From RGIG6353 sp964650465 (GTDB lineage Bacteria; Bacillota; Clostridia; Oscillospirales; SIG627), in contig CAZYTA010000002.1 in assembly GCA_964650465.1 (NCBI GenBank), forward strand, positions 1-64,000: a stretch of 64,000 bases of DNA, given 5' to 3'. Below the pieces are notes generated by a model. The model was given only the letters and a program-made list of their open reading frames with translations, ran no database searches and was not told where the DNA came from. Within the stretch, counting starts at the first letter, position 1; each line of letters starts with the position of its first letter. Made by a program: the position numbers and the translations under genes. Of this stretch, positions 25,966-34,907 are shown one piece after another.

Positions 25966-27307
25966 TTTCGCTCTTCAACCTTCTTAAATGATAATAGCAC
26001 GGAGGAATGACTACCAGCAGTGCAGCCAGCCATGCCGCAGATTCAACAAAATAAATGGTTTGACTTCCCCATACAGGGTAAAGAGCCAAGGCGAATAATA
26101 CTCTTGCAACAAACTCTGCAATTCCGGAAAGCATCGACCATAGAGAGGTTCCGATTGCCTGCAGAGTACACCTGTATACATAAAGAAGATAGAGAATTAC
26201 AAGAGAGCATAGCATAATAAAAAGGTAATTAAAAGCAATTTCAAGTGACAGTTCAGCACCGGGCTCGTCAGGGTCTATAAACAATTGCAGCAGGAATTTT
26301 CCGCTTACCATCATCAGGGACATTACAATCAAAGAAAATACCAAAGCAATAATAAATGATGCTTTGAAGCCCTCTTTAACTCTTTTTAAGTCACCGCTTC
26401 CGTAGTTTTGTGAAATGAATGTTGTAATGGCATGTCCAAGAGCGATAGCAGTACATTCAAACATTCCGTACAGTCTGTTTGTAGCCGTATATCCGGCAAT
26501 GAAGATGCTTCCTTCGAGGTTTACAGCCGATTGCAGTACAAGACCTCCTACAGCAAGAATGGCATTCATAAAGCCGAGAGGCATGCTGAATTTCATCAAT
26601 TCATATGCCAAATGACCGTCCCACTTCCAGTATTCTCTTTTTAACTCCACACATTCGATTTTTTTGATATATACCAAACAGTATATGAAAGAAACTAACT
26701 GGGATATTACAGAAGCAAGCGCCGCACCGAATATGCCCCACGGAATAACCATGACAAACAGCAGGTCAAGTCCTACGTTTAACAATGCGGCTATAATCAT
26801 TGCTATAAGAGGGGAGCGGCCGTCACCAAATGCACGAAGTATTGATGATGTCATATTATAACCCATTACAGCTAAGGTTCCGCCTATCATTACATACAGA
26901 TATACCGCCGCACCGTCAATTATATCATCGGGTGTTTTCAAAAGTTCAAGCAGGGGACGAGTAGCAAAAAGTCCCACTACAGTAAAGAAAATGCCTATAA
27001 CCAGTGAAAGAATTGCCGACATAGCAAGTGAACGGTTTATCATTTCCTTATCGCCCATTCCAAAATACCGCGATATAAACGTAGAAAAGCCGTAAGTCAA
27101 CGCAAGGATACTCCAAAGAATTATTCCGTAAATCCATGTGGTGCATCCTACAGATGCCAGTGCTGAAACGCCTACACCTCTGCCTACTATTGCCGTGTCA
27201 ACTATATTATACAGCTGTTGACCTATATTTGTAACTATCATGGGAAAAGCAAAAGAAAGGATAAGCCTTTTGGGGTCTCCCATGGTCATATTTGTAACTC
27301 TGCTCAT
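25949..27307 (-). CDS. MATE-family multidrug/metabolite exporter
   Basis: 452 residues with about twelve hydrophobic helices in the two-bundle MATE arrangement. Characteristic N-terminal GDPKRLILSFAFPMIVTNIGQQLYN (split here), AIVGRGVGVSALASVG and LRAFGDGRSPLIAMI. Uses a Na+ or H+ gradient to export cationic compounds or metabolites. AGGAG precedes ATG 27307. First gene of a two-gene operon with the phosphoesterase under a consensus promoter. Confidence 0.92.
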   Translation of the reverse strand: MSRVTNMTMGDPKRLILSFAFPMIVTNIGQQLYNIVDTAIVGRGVGVSALASVGCTTWIYGIILWSILALTYGFSTFISRYFGMGDKEMINRSLAMSAILSLVIGIFFTVVGLFATRPLLELLKTPDDIIDGAAVYLYVMIGGTLAVMGYNMTSSILRAFGDGRSPLIAMIIAALLNVGLDLLFVMVIPWGIFGAALASVISQLVSFIYCLVYIKKIECVELKREYWKWDGHLAYELMKFSMPLGFMNAILAVGGLVLQSAVNLEGSIFIAGYTATNRLYGMFECTAIALGHAITTFISQNYGSGDLKRVKEGFKASFIIALVFSLIVMSLMMVSGKFLLQLFIDPDEPGAELSLEIAFNYLFIMLCSLVILYLLYVYRCTLQAIGTSLWSMLSGIAEFVARVLFALALYPVWGSQTIYFVESAAWLAALLVVIPPCYYHLRRLKSENENRN

Positions 27308-27336
27308 ATGTTCTCCTGATTAAGCGTATTTATTTA

Positions 27337-27365
27337 ATGATACTTTATTTTCACTTCAATGTCAA
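27337..27365 (-). promoter_or_regulatory. Sigma-A promoter of the MATE operon
   Basis: Minus strand TTGACA (27365-27360), 17 bp, TATCAT (27342-27337). Confidence 0.8.
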
Positions 27366-27440
27366 TAGCAGATAATACTCTTTTTATGCGTATAAAAAGC
27401 AATCGGTTTGTCCATTTTGAAGTTTTTCCCTATATGAGTC

Positions 27441-27483
27441 GGGGACTGTTTAAAAAACTCCAAAAGAGTTTTTAAACAGCCCC
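27441..27483 (-). terminator. Terminator-like hairpin after the lipoprotein gene
   Basis: ggggactgtttaaaaaactc and its near-perfect complement gagtttttaaacagcccc, loop caaaa, about 36 bp past the lipoprotein stop. The rest of 27308-27518 holds only the MATE promoter. Confidence 0.65.
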
Positions 27484-27518
27484 TAATCTATTGTTTTTGC
27501 GAAAACTTATCGTTGCTT

Positions 27519-28628
27519 TTATTCAAGAAAATCAAAGCTGCCTAATGCATCTTCAATGATTGAATCAAGATCGATGTCGCTATTGTTCTCTATTATGTTT
27601 CCTTCGGAATCATAGGTAATATTGCTTACTTCGTTATATAAAGAATCGTATTCTGTGACATTCACGGTTCCGTCTTCGTAATAAGTTGTTTCTTTAGCAT
27701 CATATACCCAACCGTCGACATCATAGGCACCTTCAATTTCGCGGTAGAGTACGCCGTCAACAAAAGCTTTTGTCAATATAATGTTTCCGTCGCTGTCATA
27801 TGTGTATTCGTAAACAGTTTCGGTAATAACACTGCCGTCAGCTGCGTATTTGGTTTCTCTCAGCGTGTTGTAATCGGCATCCTGTTCGGTTACCTCAGAT
27901 GTACCGTCCTCGTTGTAGTATGTCATTTTCGCAGGATATGTAAGTCCTTCATCGTTGTATACATACTCGAATTCTTCGTTAAGAGCTTCATTCAGAAATG
28001 CTCGATAGGCGATTGTCTCATTGTTTTCATCATATTCATAATGATATGTCATCTCGTTAGCAATGCTACCGCTCGCATCATATTCTACAAATCTTATCAT
28101 GTCTCCTTGAATATTGTATTCGTATACCAATGTTGAATCCTCGTGAGCGAATATAGAGCTTGTTTGAAGAACGGGATACCCCTCATCGTCAATTACATAG
28201 GTTGATTCAGAAAAAAGCTCACCGTCAACATAGGCTTTATCACTTAAAACATTACCGTTTTCGTCATAAATGTATTCATATGATGTAATGCAAACATTTC
28301 CGTCTTCTGCATATGATTCAGTAAACTCCGTGTTTCCGTGTTCATCGAACTTGCTAACATCGTAGCTGCCGTCATTATAGTCAATGATTTGATATTCACA
28401 AACAACACAAACATCGTTTTCATCAAGCTCGTGAGCCCCAATCTCTGCTTTTTCGCCTGTGCTTGTAGGATGCCAGTGATTTGTCAGGTCGACCTTCCAC
28501 TCGTCACTTATTACGGGCTGTGGCGGTTCAATAGTATCTGTTTTTTCATTATCGTTGCAAGCTGTAAATACAGCCGACGTCAGGGCTCCCGCCAGGATAA
28601 ATGCCAAAAGCTTACTGTTCTTTTTCAT
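27519..28628 (-). CDS. Lipoprotein with tandem YD/MORN-like repeats
   Basis: 369 residues. Type II signal peptide with lipobox VFTAC (Cys about residue 23). The rest is acidic and repetitive: units such as YEYIYDENGNVLSDKAYVDG, YEYTYDSDGNIILTKAFVDG and TYYNEDGTSEVTEQDADYN recur every 20-30 residues, resembling YD/RHS-type or MORN-like repeats. No enzymatic motif. Likely a surface-exposed binding or structural protein anchored to the outer leaflet. It has its own consensus promoter and a downstream hairpin, so it is monocistronic. Confidence 0.7.
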   Translation of the reverse strand: MKKNSKLLAFILAGALTSAVFTACNDNEKTDTIEPPQPVISDEWKVDLTNHWHPTSTGEKAEIGAHELDENDVCVVCEYQIIDYNDGSYDVSKFDEHGNTEFTESYAEDGNVCITSYEYIYDENGNVLSDKAYVDGELFSESTYVIDDEGYPVLQTSSIFAHEDSTLVYEYNIQGDMIRFVEYDASGSIANEMTYHYEYDENNETIAYRAFLNEALNEEFEYVYNDEGLTYPAKMTYYNEDGTSEVTEQDADYNTLRETKYAADGSVITETVYEYTYDSDGNIILTKAFVDGVLYREIEGAYDVDGWVYDAKETTYYEDGTVNVTEYDSLYNEVSNITYDSEGNIIENNSDIDLDSIIEDALGSFDFLE

Positions 28629-28675
28629 GATACTGATTCCTTTCTGATACTTGATATTTTTGTATCTGCATTAAT

Positions 28676-28704
28676 ATTATACTTTATCCGATACCCCGTG
28701 TCAA
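28676..28704 (-). promoter_or_regulatory. Sigma-A promoter of the lipoprotein gene
   Basis: Minus strand TTGACA (28704-28699), 17 bp, TATAAT (28681-28676): full consensus. Confidence 0.85.
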
Positions 28705-28723
28705 TATATTTCCATATAAAAGT

Positions 28724-28755
28724 AAATAACCCATTGCAATTGCAATGGGTTATTT
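28724..28755 (-). terminator. Perfect palindrome ending the ftsE-to-lysS operon
   Basis: A 32-base perfect palindrome (aaataacccattgcaa and its complement) just after the lysS stop, ending in an A/T tract on both sides. Confidence 0.75.
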
Positions 28756-28762
28756 ATGTTAC

Positions 28763-30259
28763 TTAATCAAGCGGTTTCATTGTTGGGAAGAGGAGTACAT
28801 CACGGATGGCTGCCGAGTCTGTGAGAAGCATGCAGAGACGGTCGATACCGTATCCGATGCCACCCGTAGGAGGCATACCGATTTCCAGTGCGTTCATAAA
28901 GTCCTCGTCTGTGCGGTTGGCTTCTTCGTCGCCCTGAGCAAGAAGTTCTTCCTGTGCCTTGAATCTTTCTCTCTGGTCGATGGGGTCATTGAGCTCTGAA
29001 TAGGCATTGCACATTTCCCATCCGTTCATAAACATTTCAAAACGCTCAACAAGAGCAGGGTCAGAGGGTTTCTTCTTTGTAAGGGGAGAGATCTCAATTG
29101 GATGGTCTGTTACAAAGGTAGGCTGAATAAGATGCTCTTCGGCAAACTCCTCAAAGAACATAGAGAGAATATCGCCTCTCTTGTGTCTGTCTTCGTAGTG
29201 TACGTTGTGCTTATCGGCAATTGCCTTTGCTTCTTCGTCTGTCTTTATTTCGTTGAAGTCAACGCCCGAATATTTTTTTACTGCCTCGGTCATTGTTATG
29301 CGCTCAAAGGGCTTTCCGAGGTCCATAGTAACGCCGTTATATACAATGGTGGTTGTTCCAAGCACCTCCTGCGCAACATGGCGGAAAAGGTTCTCTGTAA
29401 GGTCCATCATGCCGTTATAATCGGTATATGCCTGATAAAGCTCCATGAGAGTGAACTCGGGATTATGACGTGTATCAAGTCCTTCGTTACGGAATACTCG
29501 TCCAATTTCATATACCTTTTCGAGACCGCCTACAATAAGACGCTTAAGATAGAGCTCAAGCGAAATTCTAAGCTTGAAATCTTCATCAAGAGCGTTGAAG
29601 TGAGTCTCAAAGGGGCGTGCCGCGGCACCGCCGGCATTGGAAACAAGCATGGGAGTTTCTACTTCAATAAATCCCTGCTCGTCAAGATATTTACGAATTG
29701 TGCTGATTATTTTGGAACGCTTGATAAAGGTGTCCTTTACCTCGGGGTTCATTATAAGGTCGACATATCTCTGACGGTAACGCATGTCGGTGTTAGTCAG
29801 ACCGTGATACTTTTCGGGAAGTATCTGAAGGCTCTTGGAAAGAAGAACAAGCTTTTCTGCATGAACGGAAATCTCACCTGTCTTTGTTTTGAATACGTAG
29901 CCCTCAACACCGATGATATCGCCAAGGTCCAGCTTCTTGAATTTGCTGTATTCTTCTTCGCCAAGGCTGTCACGAGAAACATAGCACTGTATTTTTCCCT
30001 GAAGGTCAAGAACACTGCAGAAGGAAGCTTTACCCATTATTCTCTTGGACATCATTCTTCCTGCTATAGAAACCTGCTTGTTTTCAAGAGCTTCAAAATT
30101 ATTCTTGATTTCTTCGCTGTGATGTGTCTGATTGTATTTGGTAATCTCAAAAGGGTCCTCTCCTGCCTGCTTGAGATTATCAAGCTTTTCGTGTCTTATG
30201 CGGATGAGGTCGTTTACATTGACCTCATGCTCGTTTACATTAGTTTCAATATCTGCCAT
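28763..30259 (-). CDS. lysS: Lysyl-tRNA synthetase, class II
   Basis: 498 residues, the usual length. N-terminal OB-fold anticodon-binding domain (VSIAGRMMSKRIMGKASF) and class II catalytic core with motif 2 FRNEGLDTRHNPEFTLMEL and motif 3 GGIGYGIDRLCMLLT. Charges tRNA-Lys. ATG 30259 was chosen because AGGTG lies at good spacing; the in-frame GTG 30268 is inside that site. Last gene of the ftsE-ftsX-M23-ctpA-greA-lysS run, 15 bp after greA. Confidence 0.97.
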   Translation of the reverse strand: MADIETNVNEHEVNVNDLIRIRHEKLDNLKQAGEDPFEITKYNQTHHSEEIKNNFEALENKQVSIAGRMMSKRIMGKASFCSVLDLQGKIQCYVSRDSLGEEEYSKFKKLDLGDIIGVEGYVFKTKTGEISVHAEKLVLLSKSLQILPEKYHGLTNTDMRYRQRYVDLIMNPEVKDTFIKRSKIISTIRKYLDEQGFIEVETPMLVSNAGGAAARPFETHFNALDEDFKLRISLELYLKRLIVGGLEKVYEIGRVFRNEGLDTRHNPEFTLMELYQAYTDYNGMMDLTENLFRHVAQEVLGTTTIVYNGVTMDLGKPFERITMTEAVKKYSGVDFNEIKTDEEAKAIADKHNVHYEDRHKRGDILSMFFEEFAEEHLIQPTFVTDHPIEISPLTKKKPSDPALVERFEMFMNGWEMCNAYSELNDPIDQRERFKAQEELLAQGDEEANRTDEDFMNALEIGMPPTGGIGYGIDRLCMLLTDSAAIRDVLLFPTMKPLD

Positions 30260-30274
30260 TTTTTTCACCTATAA

Positions 30275-30745
30275 TTACTTGTTATGTGTAACTTCCTTAA
30301 TAGTAAGAGTTGATTTTCCGACAGGGGTCTCAAATTCTACTTTATCACCAACAGCTTTTCCGAAAATAGCCGCTCCGATAGGTGACTCGTTTGAAATTTT
30401 GCTTTCAAGGAAATTAGCTTCAGCCGCACCAACTATAGTATAGGTTTCTTCATCACCGTCTTCGTCAACTACTGTAACTGTGGAACCAAAGCCAATGCCG
30501 TTTGCTGATTTTGTATTTTCAACAACTTCAACATTTTTAAGCATTTCTTCGAGCTCAAGAATTCTTCCTTCTACCTTCGCTTGTTCATTTTTTGCTTCAT
30601 CATATTCGCTGTTTTCCGAAAGGTCACCGAAAGCTCTTGCTTTTTTCAGGTCTTCGCCGACCTTGACTCTGGTGACGGTTTTTAACTCGTTGAGCTCCTC
30701 CTGGAGCTTTTGAAGTCCTTCTTTGGTAACTATTGTCTTCTTCAT
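30275..30745 (-). CDS. greA: Transcription elongation factor GreA
   Basis: 156 residues. N-terminal coiled-coil hairpin (TKEGLQKLQEELNELKTVTR, DLSENSEYDEAKNEQA with the acidic tip DLSENSEY) and C-terminal FKBP-like domain (ESPIGAAIFGKAVGDKVEFETP). Rescues backtracked RNA polymerase by stimulating transcript cleavage. AGGAG precedes ATG. Directly upstream of lysS, a pairing common in Firmicutes. Confidence 0.97.
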   Translation of the reverse strand: MKKTIVTKEGLQKLQEELNELKTVTRVKVGEDLKKARAFGDLSENSEYDEAKNEQAKVEGRILELEEMLKNVEVVENTKSANGIGFGSTVTVVDEDGDEETYTIVGAAEANFLESKISNESPIGAAIFGKAVGDKVEFETPVGKSTLTIKEVTHNK

Positions 30746-30766
30746 TTGTGTGTATCTCCTGTTACA

Positions 30767-31978
30767 TTATTTTTCGTTAAGTAAATAATTTATAGCTGCC
30801 TGCAGTTGATTGTCATCGCTTTCGTCAATGAGATAAAACCTCTTTGAAGCTTCCTCGTTTAATTCTACTTCAATGTCGGGAATTATACCGATGCCGTCGT
30901 AGCTTACACCTGACGGAGGCAGATAGTATTCCGTGGAGAACTTTATTGCACTGCCGTCGGAAAGAGGGAAGGTCTTTTGAACAGTTCCCTTACCGTATGT
31001 GGTTGTACCGATGAAAACTGCCTTATCATAGTCCATGAGCGCAGCTGTGAACAATTCTCCTGCACTTGCAGTAGATTCGTTGGCAAGAACCACCATAGGC
31101 ATATCAATACAGTTCTTGTCAGACTTTTCTGCTATTTCATTTCCGTTTTTATCTCGGGTAATTATTATATCGCCTTCGGGCAACAAATAATCAAGAATGC
31201 TTGTTATTGATACAAATTCTCCGCCGGGATTGTTTCTGACATCGAATATAAGCTTTGTCGCCCCCTGTGCCTTAAGTGATTCAACTGCATTCTTAAATTG
31301 TGATATTGTTGAAGTTCCGAATTGATAAATGCGGATATATCCAATCGTTGCATTTGCATCTGTAAGTTTGTAGGTTACAAGTTGAGAGTCAAAATGTTTT
31401 CGTTCAATTTCGAACCCTTTTATTTCGTTTCCTCTCAATACCTCAAAGTGTAAAACAGTCCCTGCTTCACCAAGCATCAGCTCCAAGGTCTTATCATATC
31501 CAAGTTCGCTGTACAGTGTACCTTCAACAGAGTATAAGATATCACCGGGTTTAACACCTGCTTCTTTAGCGGGTGAGTTGTCCATGACTTCAAATATAAC
31601 TACTCTGTCGGTAACGCCGTCATCCAGCGTTTCAAGTGTTACTCTGATTCCGATTCCTGTAAGTGAACCGTGAATTGATTCTATATACTCCTTGTAGCTT
31701 TCGGCTGTGTAATAACCTGCATGAATGTCGCCGAGACCGAATACATAACCGTACACAAGAGAATCGGACAGATAGCTGTCGTCGATTTCCTTTACGTAGT
31801 AGTCGGTAACAAGCTTATCAATTTCTGCAAGCTTAGGATTTTCAATAGGCTGTAAGCTGAATTCTGATACTATCTTGTTGTATTTTACTTCGTTGTGGAC
31901 CGTTACAATCTGGAAAGTCAGCAAAGCCGCTATAAGCATCAGCACAAGACTTGCACTGAAAGGGATTTTTCTGTTCAT
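30767..31978 (-). CDS. C-terminal processing peptidase (S41, CtpA-like) with PDZ domain
   Basis: 403 residues. N-terminal membrane anchor/signal (FSASLVLMLIAALLTFQIV), a PDZ domain (about 115-190; GIGIRV, SPAKEAGVKPGDILYSV), then the S41 protease core with catalytic Ser in NESTASAGELFTAAL and Lys in TTYGKGTVQKTF. Acts outside the membrane on substrate C-termini. Family members in cell-wall operons often process peptidoglycan hydrolases, which fits the M23 gene 19 bp upstream. No C-terminal peptidoglycan-binding domain is present. Confidence 0.9.
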   Translation of the reverse strand: MNRKIPFSASLVLMLIAALLTFQIVTVHNEVKYNKIVSEFSLQPIENPKLAEIDKLVTDYYVKEIDDSYLSDSLVYGYVFGLGDIHAGYYTAESYKEYIESIHGSLTGIGIRVTLETLDDGVTDRVVIFEVMDNSPAKEAGVKPGDILYSVEGTLYSELGYDKTLELMLGEAGTVLHFEVLRGNEIKGFEIERKHFDSQLVTYKLTDANATIGYIRIYQFGTSTISQFKNAVESLKAQGATKLIFDVRNNPGGEFVSITSILDYLLPEGDIIITRDKNGNEIAEKSDKNCIDMPMVVLANESTASAGELFTAALMDYDKAVFIGTTTYGKGTVQKTFPLSDGSAIKFSTEYYLPPSGVSYDGIGIIPDIEVELNEEASKRFYLIDESDDNQLQAAINYLLNEK

Positions 31979-31997
31979 TTGCTGTTAGTACCTCCGA

Positions 31998-33209
31998 TTA
32001 TGGCTCCGATATGTATTTTAGGGGATCTACATATTCACCGTGTTCAAGTATTGAGAAATGCAAGTGATTACCTGTCGAATCACCTGTGCTTCCTACTTCA
32101 GCTATCTTGTCGCCGCGTTCAACCTTGTCATCTACGTCTACAAGAAGCTTTGAACAGTGTGCGTAAAGGGAAGTAACTCCTCCGCCGTGGTCAATAATGA
32201 GATAAAGACCGAAGCTGGGAGAATTTCTCTTCAATATTACTGTACCGCTGTTGGTTGCAAGAATCGGGGTTCCTCTCGCACATGCTAAATCCATACCCTT
32301 GTGGAAGTCTGTGGGACGGCTGCCGTTTTGCCATACTCTCCATCCGAAGTTTCCTGTGTTCCAGTATGTTGCATCATAGGGGAGGGGGAATCTGAATTCT
32401 TCGTTTGAATAATTTGTTCGCTCCTGTAGCTCTATCTCGGCAAGCTTCTTTTTGATGTCGTTTGATATGGCATCCATTTCTGCTGCCTTTGCATCGTACA
32501 TCTCTTGATATTTGGCTTCATCCTTTTGGTAAGCCGAGAGGTAAGACGTAGCCTCGTTTATTTTTTCGTTGAGCTCTTCCTGTTTACTTTCAAGCACTGC
32601 AACACTTTCATTACACTTGTTTCGTGTAGCTGTAAGCTCATCTCTTAAAATAGCCAAATCTATTTTGTCATTTGTCAATCCTTCAATCAGAGTCCTGTCA
32701 TACTCAAAGAGTGCGTTTGCGATTTCAACTCTTGTAAGAAGGTCTGCAAAATCAGATGAGCCCAATACGTAGGAGATGATATTGCTGTTGCCGTTTTCGT
32801 GCTGCATAACCAATCTGTCGCTTATTATCTGCAATGTTTCTTCGATGTTCTGGTCTTTTTGGTTTATTGCAGCTTCGTTTTCATCGATTTGAGTATTATA
32901 GCCTTCGATGAGTTTTTTTAGAGTTTCCAGCTCTTCTTCAGCCGCAATTATCTCTTCATCGAGTAGTTTTTTGATTTGCAGCTGGTTTGTCTGATTTTGT
33001 TTCGCTTTGTTAATGTTTGCCTGTATTTGTGAAAGTGTATTCTGTATACTCTTCAGATCGCTTTCAAGATTGCGTACCGCTTTTTTGTTTTCTGCAAGTG
33101 TTGCGGCGGTGGTTGTTATATTATAATCATCCGAGGTGAAGAAAATTGTCGCAAATCCGACAATCGCAACTGCGAAGACAAGGGATATTTTTTTAAATTT
33201 CTTCATCAT
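31998..33209 (-). CDS. Coiled-coil M23 peptidoglycan endopeptidase (EnvC/PcsB-like FtsEX partner)
   Basis: 403 residues. Signal peptide, a long coiled coil (about 35-270, e.g. KKAVRNLESDLKSIQNTLS), and a C-terminal LytM/M23 domain with the zinc ligands present: FHKGMDLA (HxxxD), SLYAHCS and GNHLHFS (HxH). It probably cleaves peptide crosslinks in septal peptidoglycan. Unlike the degenerate EnvC LytM domain, this one looks catalytically competent. Placed 11 bp after ftsX, it is the natural extracellular effector of the FtsEX complex. ATG 33206 is an equally possible start. Confidence 0.9.
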   Translation of the reverse strand: MMKKFKKISLVFAVAIVGFATIFFTSDDYNITTTAATLAENKKAVRNLESDLKSIQNTLSQIQANINKAKQNQTNQLQIKKLLDEEIIAAEEELETLKKLIEGYNTQIDENEAAINQKDQNIEETLQIISDRLVMQHENGNSNIISYVLGSSDFADLLTRVEIANALFEYDRTLIEGLTNDKIDLAILRDELTATRNKCNESVAVLESKQEELNEKINEATSYLSAYQKDEAKYQEMYDAKAAEMDAISNDIKKKLAEIELQERTNYSNEEFRFPLPYDATYWNTGNFGWRVWQNGSRPTDFHKGMDLACARGTPILATNSGTVILKRNSPSFGLYLIIDHGGGVTSLYAHCSKLLVDVDDKVERGDKIAEVGSTGDSTGNHLHFSILEHGEYVDPLKYISEP

Positions 33210-33220
33210 TATACCTCTTG

Positions 33221-34129
33221 TTAATGTTCCTTGTTATACTTCTTTAGCGAGATAAGACTTCCTGCAAAGCCTGTTGCAATACCTATTGCGATAAAGCCGA
33301 TAATAATGGTGCTCTTTTCTTGGGCAAAAGGAAGAATTGATATTATCTCGTACTGTCCGACCAGCCCCAACATAAGATACTTGTAAATAAGATACTGTGC
33401 TGCATAGGCAATACCTGCTGATATTGCACCTATAACCAGACCTTCAATCAGGTAGGGGGTAGACACAAACAGATTTGTCGCTCCGATATGACGCATCAGT
33501 GCAATCTCGTCGCGTCGCGAGAATACCGACAGCTTTATAGTGTTGATAATTACAAACAGTGATACAAAGAACAAAAGTATAAGAAGCCACGAGAAGATAA
33601 TGGAAATCACATTCTTTATATTTTGTATCTGTTTAACAACATCCATATTTACATTGAGCTTTGCAATGTGGTCGATTTTATTCTCGATGTTCATACGCAG
33701 TGTTTCTACATCTGCATCGGGGTAGTATGTAATGATGTAAGAGTCCTTTAACGGATTGTTATCCTTGTACATTTCAAGAAGAAACTTAGCTTCGGTATAT
33801 TGAGAAACCTGTTTTTCAAGAGCGGCTTCTTTGGACTCAAATTCTATTGAAGAAATACCGCTGAATTCGTCTTTGTTACTAAGCTTTTCACCGATCTCTG
33901 CCACTTCAAATTCGTCAGCCTCTTTGTCAATAAAGAGAACTATTTTATTGAAGCCGTCAATTTTTTCAATATTATAATTGATGTTTTTAATTACAAGGAA
34001 AAATGTTCCCATAATAATGAGGCAGGAGAGAAGAACAAATATTGAAGAAAAAGTCATTACCGCATTTTTTACAAGTCCTATTACGGCAAGCTTAAGTGAA
34101 TATCCTATTTTTGGTGCCCTAAGCTTCAT
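33221..34129 (-). CDS. ftsX: Cell division permease FtsX
   Basis: 302 residues. Four predicted transmembrane helices with a large extracellular loop after the first (residues about 45-165) and the FtsX-type C-terminal permease region (SVFSRRDEIALMRHIGATN). Together with FtsE it transmits ATP hydrolysis to an extracellular peptidoglycan hydrolase. ATG 34129 overlaps the 3' end of ftsE and has GGAGGTG seven bases upstream; GTG 34138 is less likely. Translationally coupled to ftsE. Confidence 0.95.
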   Translation of the reverse strand: MKLRAPKIGYSLKLAVIGLVKNAVMTFSSIFVLLSCLIIMGTFFLVIKNINYNIEKIDGFNKIVLFIDKEADEFEVAEIGEKLSNKDEFSGISSIEFESKEAALEKQVSQYTEAKFLLEMYKDNNPLKDSYIITYYPDADVETLRMNIENKIDHIAKLNVNMDVVKQIQNIKNVISIIFSWLLILLFFVSLFVIINTIKLSVFSRRDEIALMRHIGATNLFVSTPYLIEGLVIGAISAGIAYAAQYLIYKYLMLGLVGQYEIISILPFAQEKSTIIIGFIAIGIATGFAGSLISLKKYNKEH

Positions 34130-34808
34130 CTTCTTCACCTCCGTTGTTCTTATGGTCGTCAGCGAGAAGACCGTCGTTGAGTGTCAATACTCTTTTGTTG
34201 TAGTATTTTACCATTTTTATGTCATGTGAAATAACTATAACTGTTTTTCCGAGGTCATTTACCTTTTTCAACAGCTCCATCATTTCTACCGACATTACAG
34301 GGTCGCTGTTACTGGTAGGTTCATCGGCAATTACAATTTTTGGGTTATTTACAAGCGCTCGTGCCAGTGCAACTCTTCGCTGTTCACCGCCCGAAAGCTG
34401 ATGTGGATAGCGGTTTGCCTGATGCTCAAGATTAACATACTTAAGAAACTTCCATACTCGCTTCTTTATAAGTCTGTTGGGTTCGCCTATTACGTGCATT
34501 GCAAATGCTACGTTTTCAAAGACCGTCATATTGGGGAAAAGACGGTGATCCTGGAATACAAATCCCATGGTTCGTCTGTAATACGGTATCTTACTGTTTC
34601 TTATTTTATTAAGATCGTAACCGTTTACCTCTATTTTTCCCGAGGTTGGTTTTTCTTCGCACAGAAGAAGCTTGGTGAGAGTGGTTTTTCCGGCTCCGTT
34701 AGGACCAATTATAAACACAAAATCGCCGTCGGGTATAGACACGGTAACGTTTTTTAAGGCTTGAGTGCCGTTTGGGTACACTTTTGAAACGTTATTTAAT
34801 TTTATCAT
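34119..34808 (-). CDS. ftsE: Cell division ATP-binding protein FtsE
   Basis: 229 residues. ABC ATPase with Walker A GPNGAGKTTLTK, signature LSGGEQRRVALARAL and Walker B KIVIADEPTSNSDP, followed by the switch histidine in VISHD. ATG 34808 with AAGGAT upstream gives the standard FtsE length; the longer frame to 34865 has no ribosome binding site. First gene of the six-gene operon extending to lysS. No clear promoter was found in the 99 bp upstream. Confidence 0.95.
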   Translation of the reverse strand: MIKLNNVSKVYPNGTQALKNVTVSIPDGDFVFIIGPNGAGKTTLTKLLLCEEKPTSGKIEVNGYDLNKIRNSKIPYYRRTMGFVFQDHRLFPNMTVFENVAFAMHVIGEPNRLIKKRVWKFLKYVNLEHQANRYPHQLSGGEQRRVALARALVNNPKIVIADEPTSNSDPVMSVEMMELLKKVNDLGKTVIVISHDIKMVKYYNKRVLTLNDGLLADDHKNNGGEEDEA

Positions 34809-34870
34809 TGTTATATCCTTATTTTTCGGTGGTTTCGTAACTGAAAATCCAGCCTTTTTACGCAAACATA

Positions 34871-34896
34871 CTCATTGCAGTAAAAACTGCAATGAG
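34871..34896 (-). terminator. Stem-loop after the CdaR-like regulator gene
   Basis: Perfect 10-bp stem ctcattgcag/ctgcaatgag with loop taaaaa, 12 bp past the regulator stop. The T-run on the minus strand lies in the loop, so termination is plausible but not certain. Confidence 0.55.
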
Positions 34897-34907
34897 CGGT
34901 ATTGATT

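Noticed and set aside
29102..30274. A 390-codon open frame on the plus strand
   Set aside because: It is antisense to lysS over its full length, lacks a ribosome binding site and shows no recognisable domain; lysS is certain.
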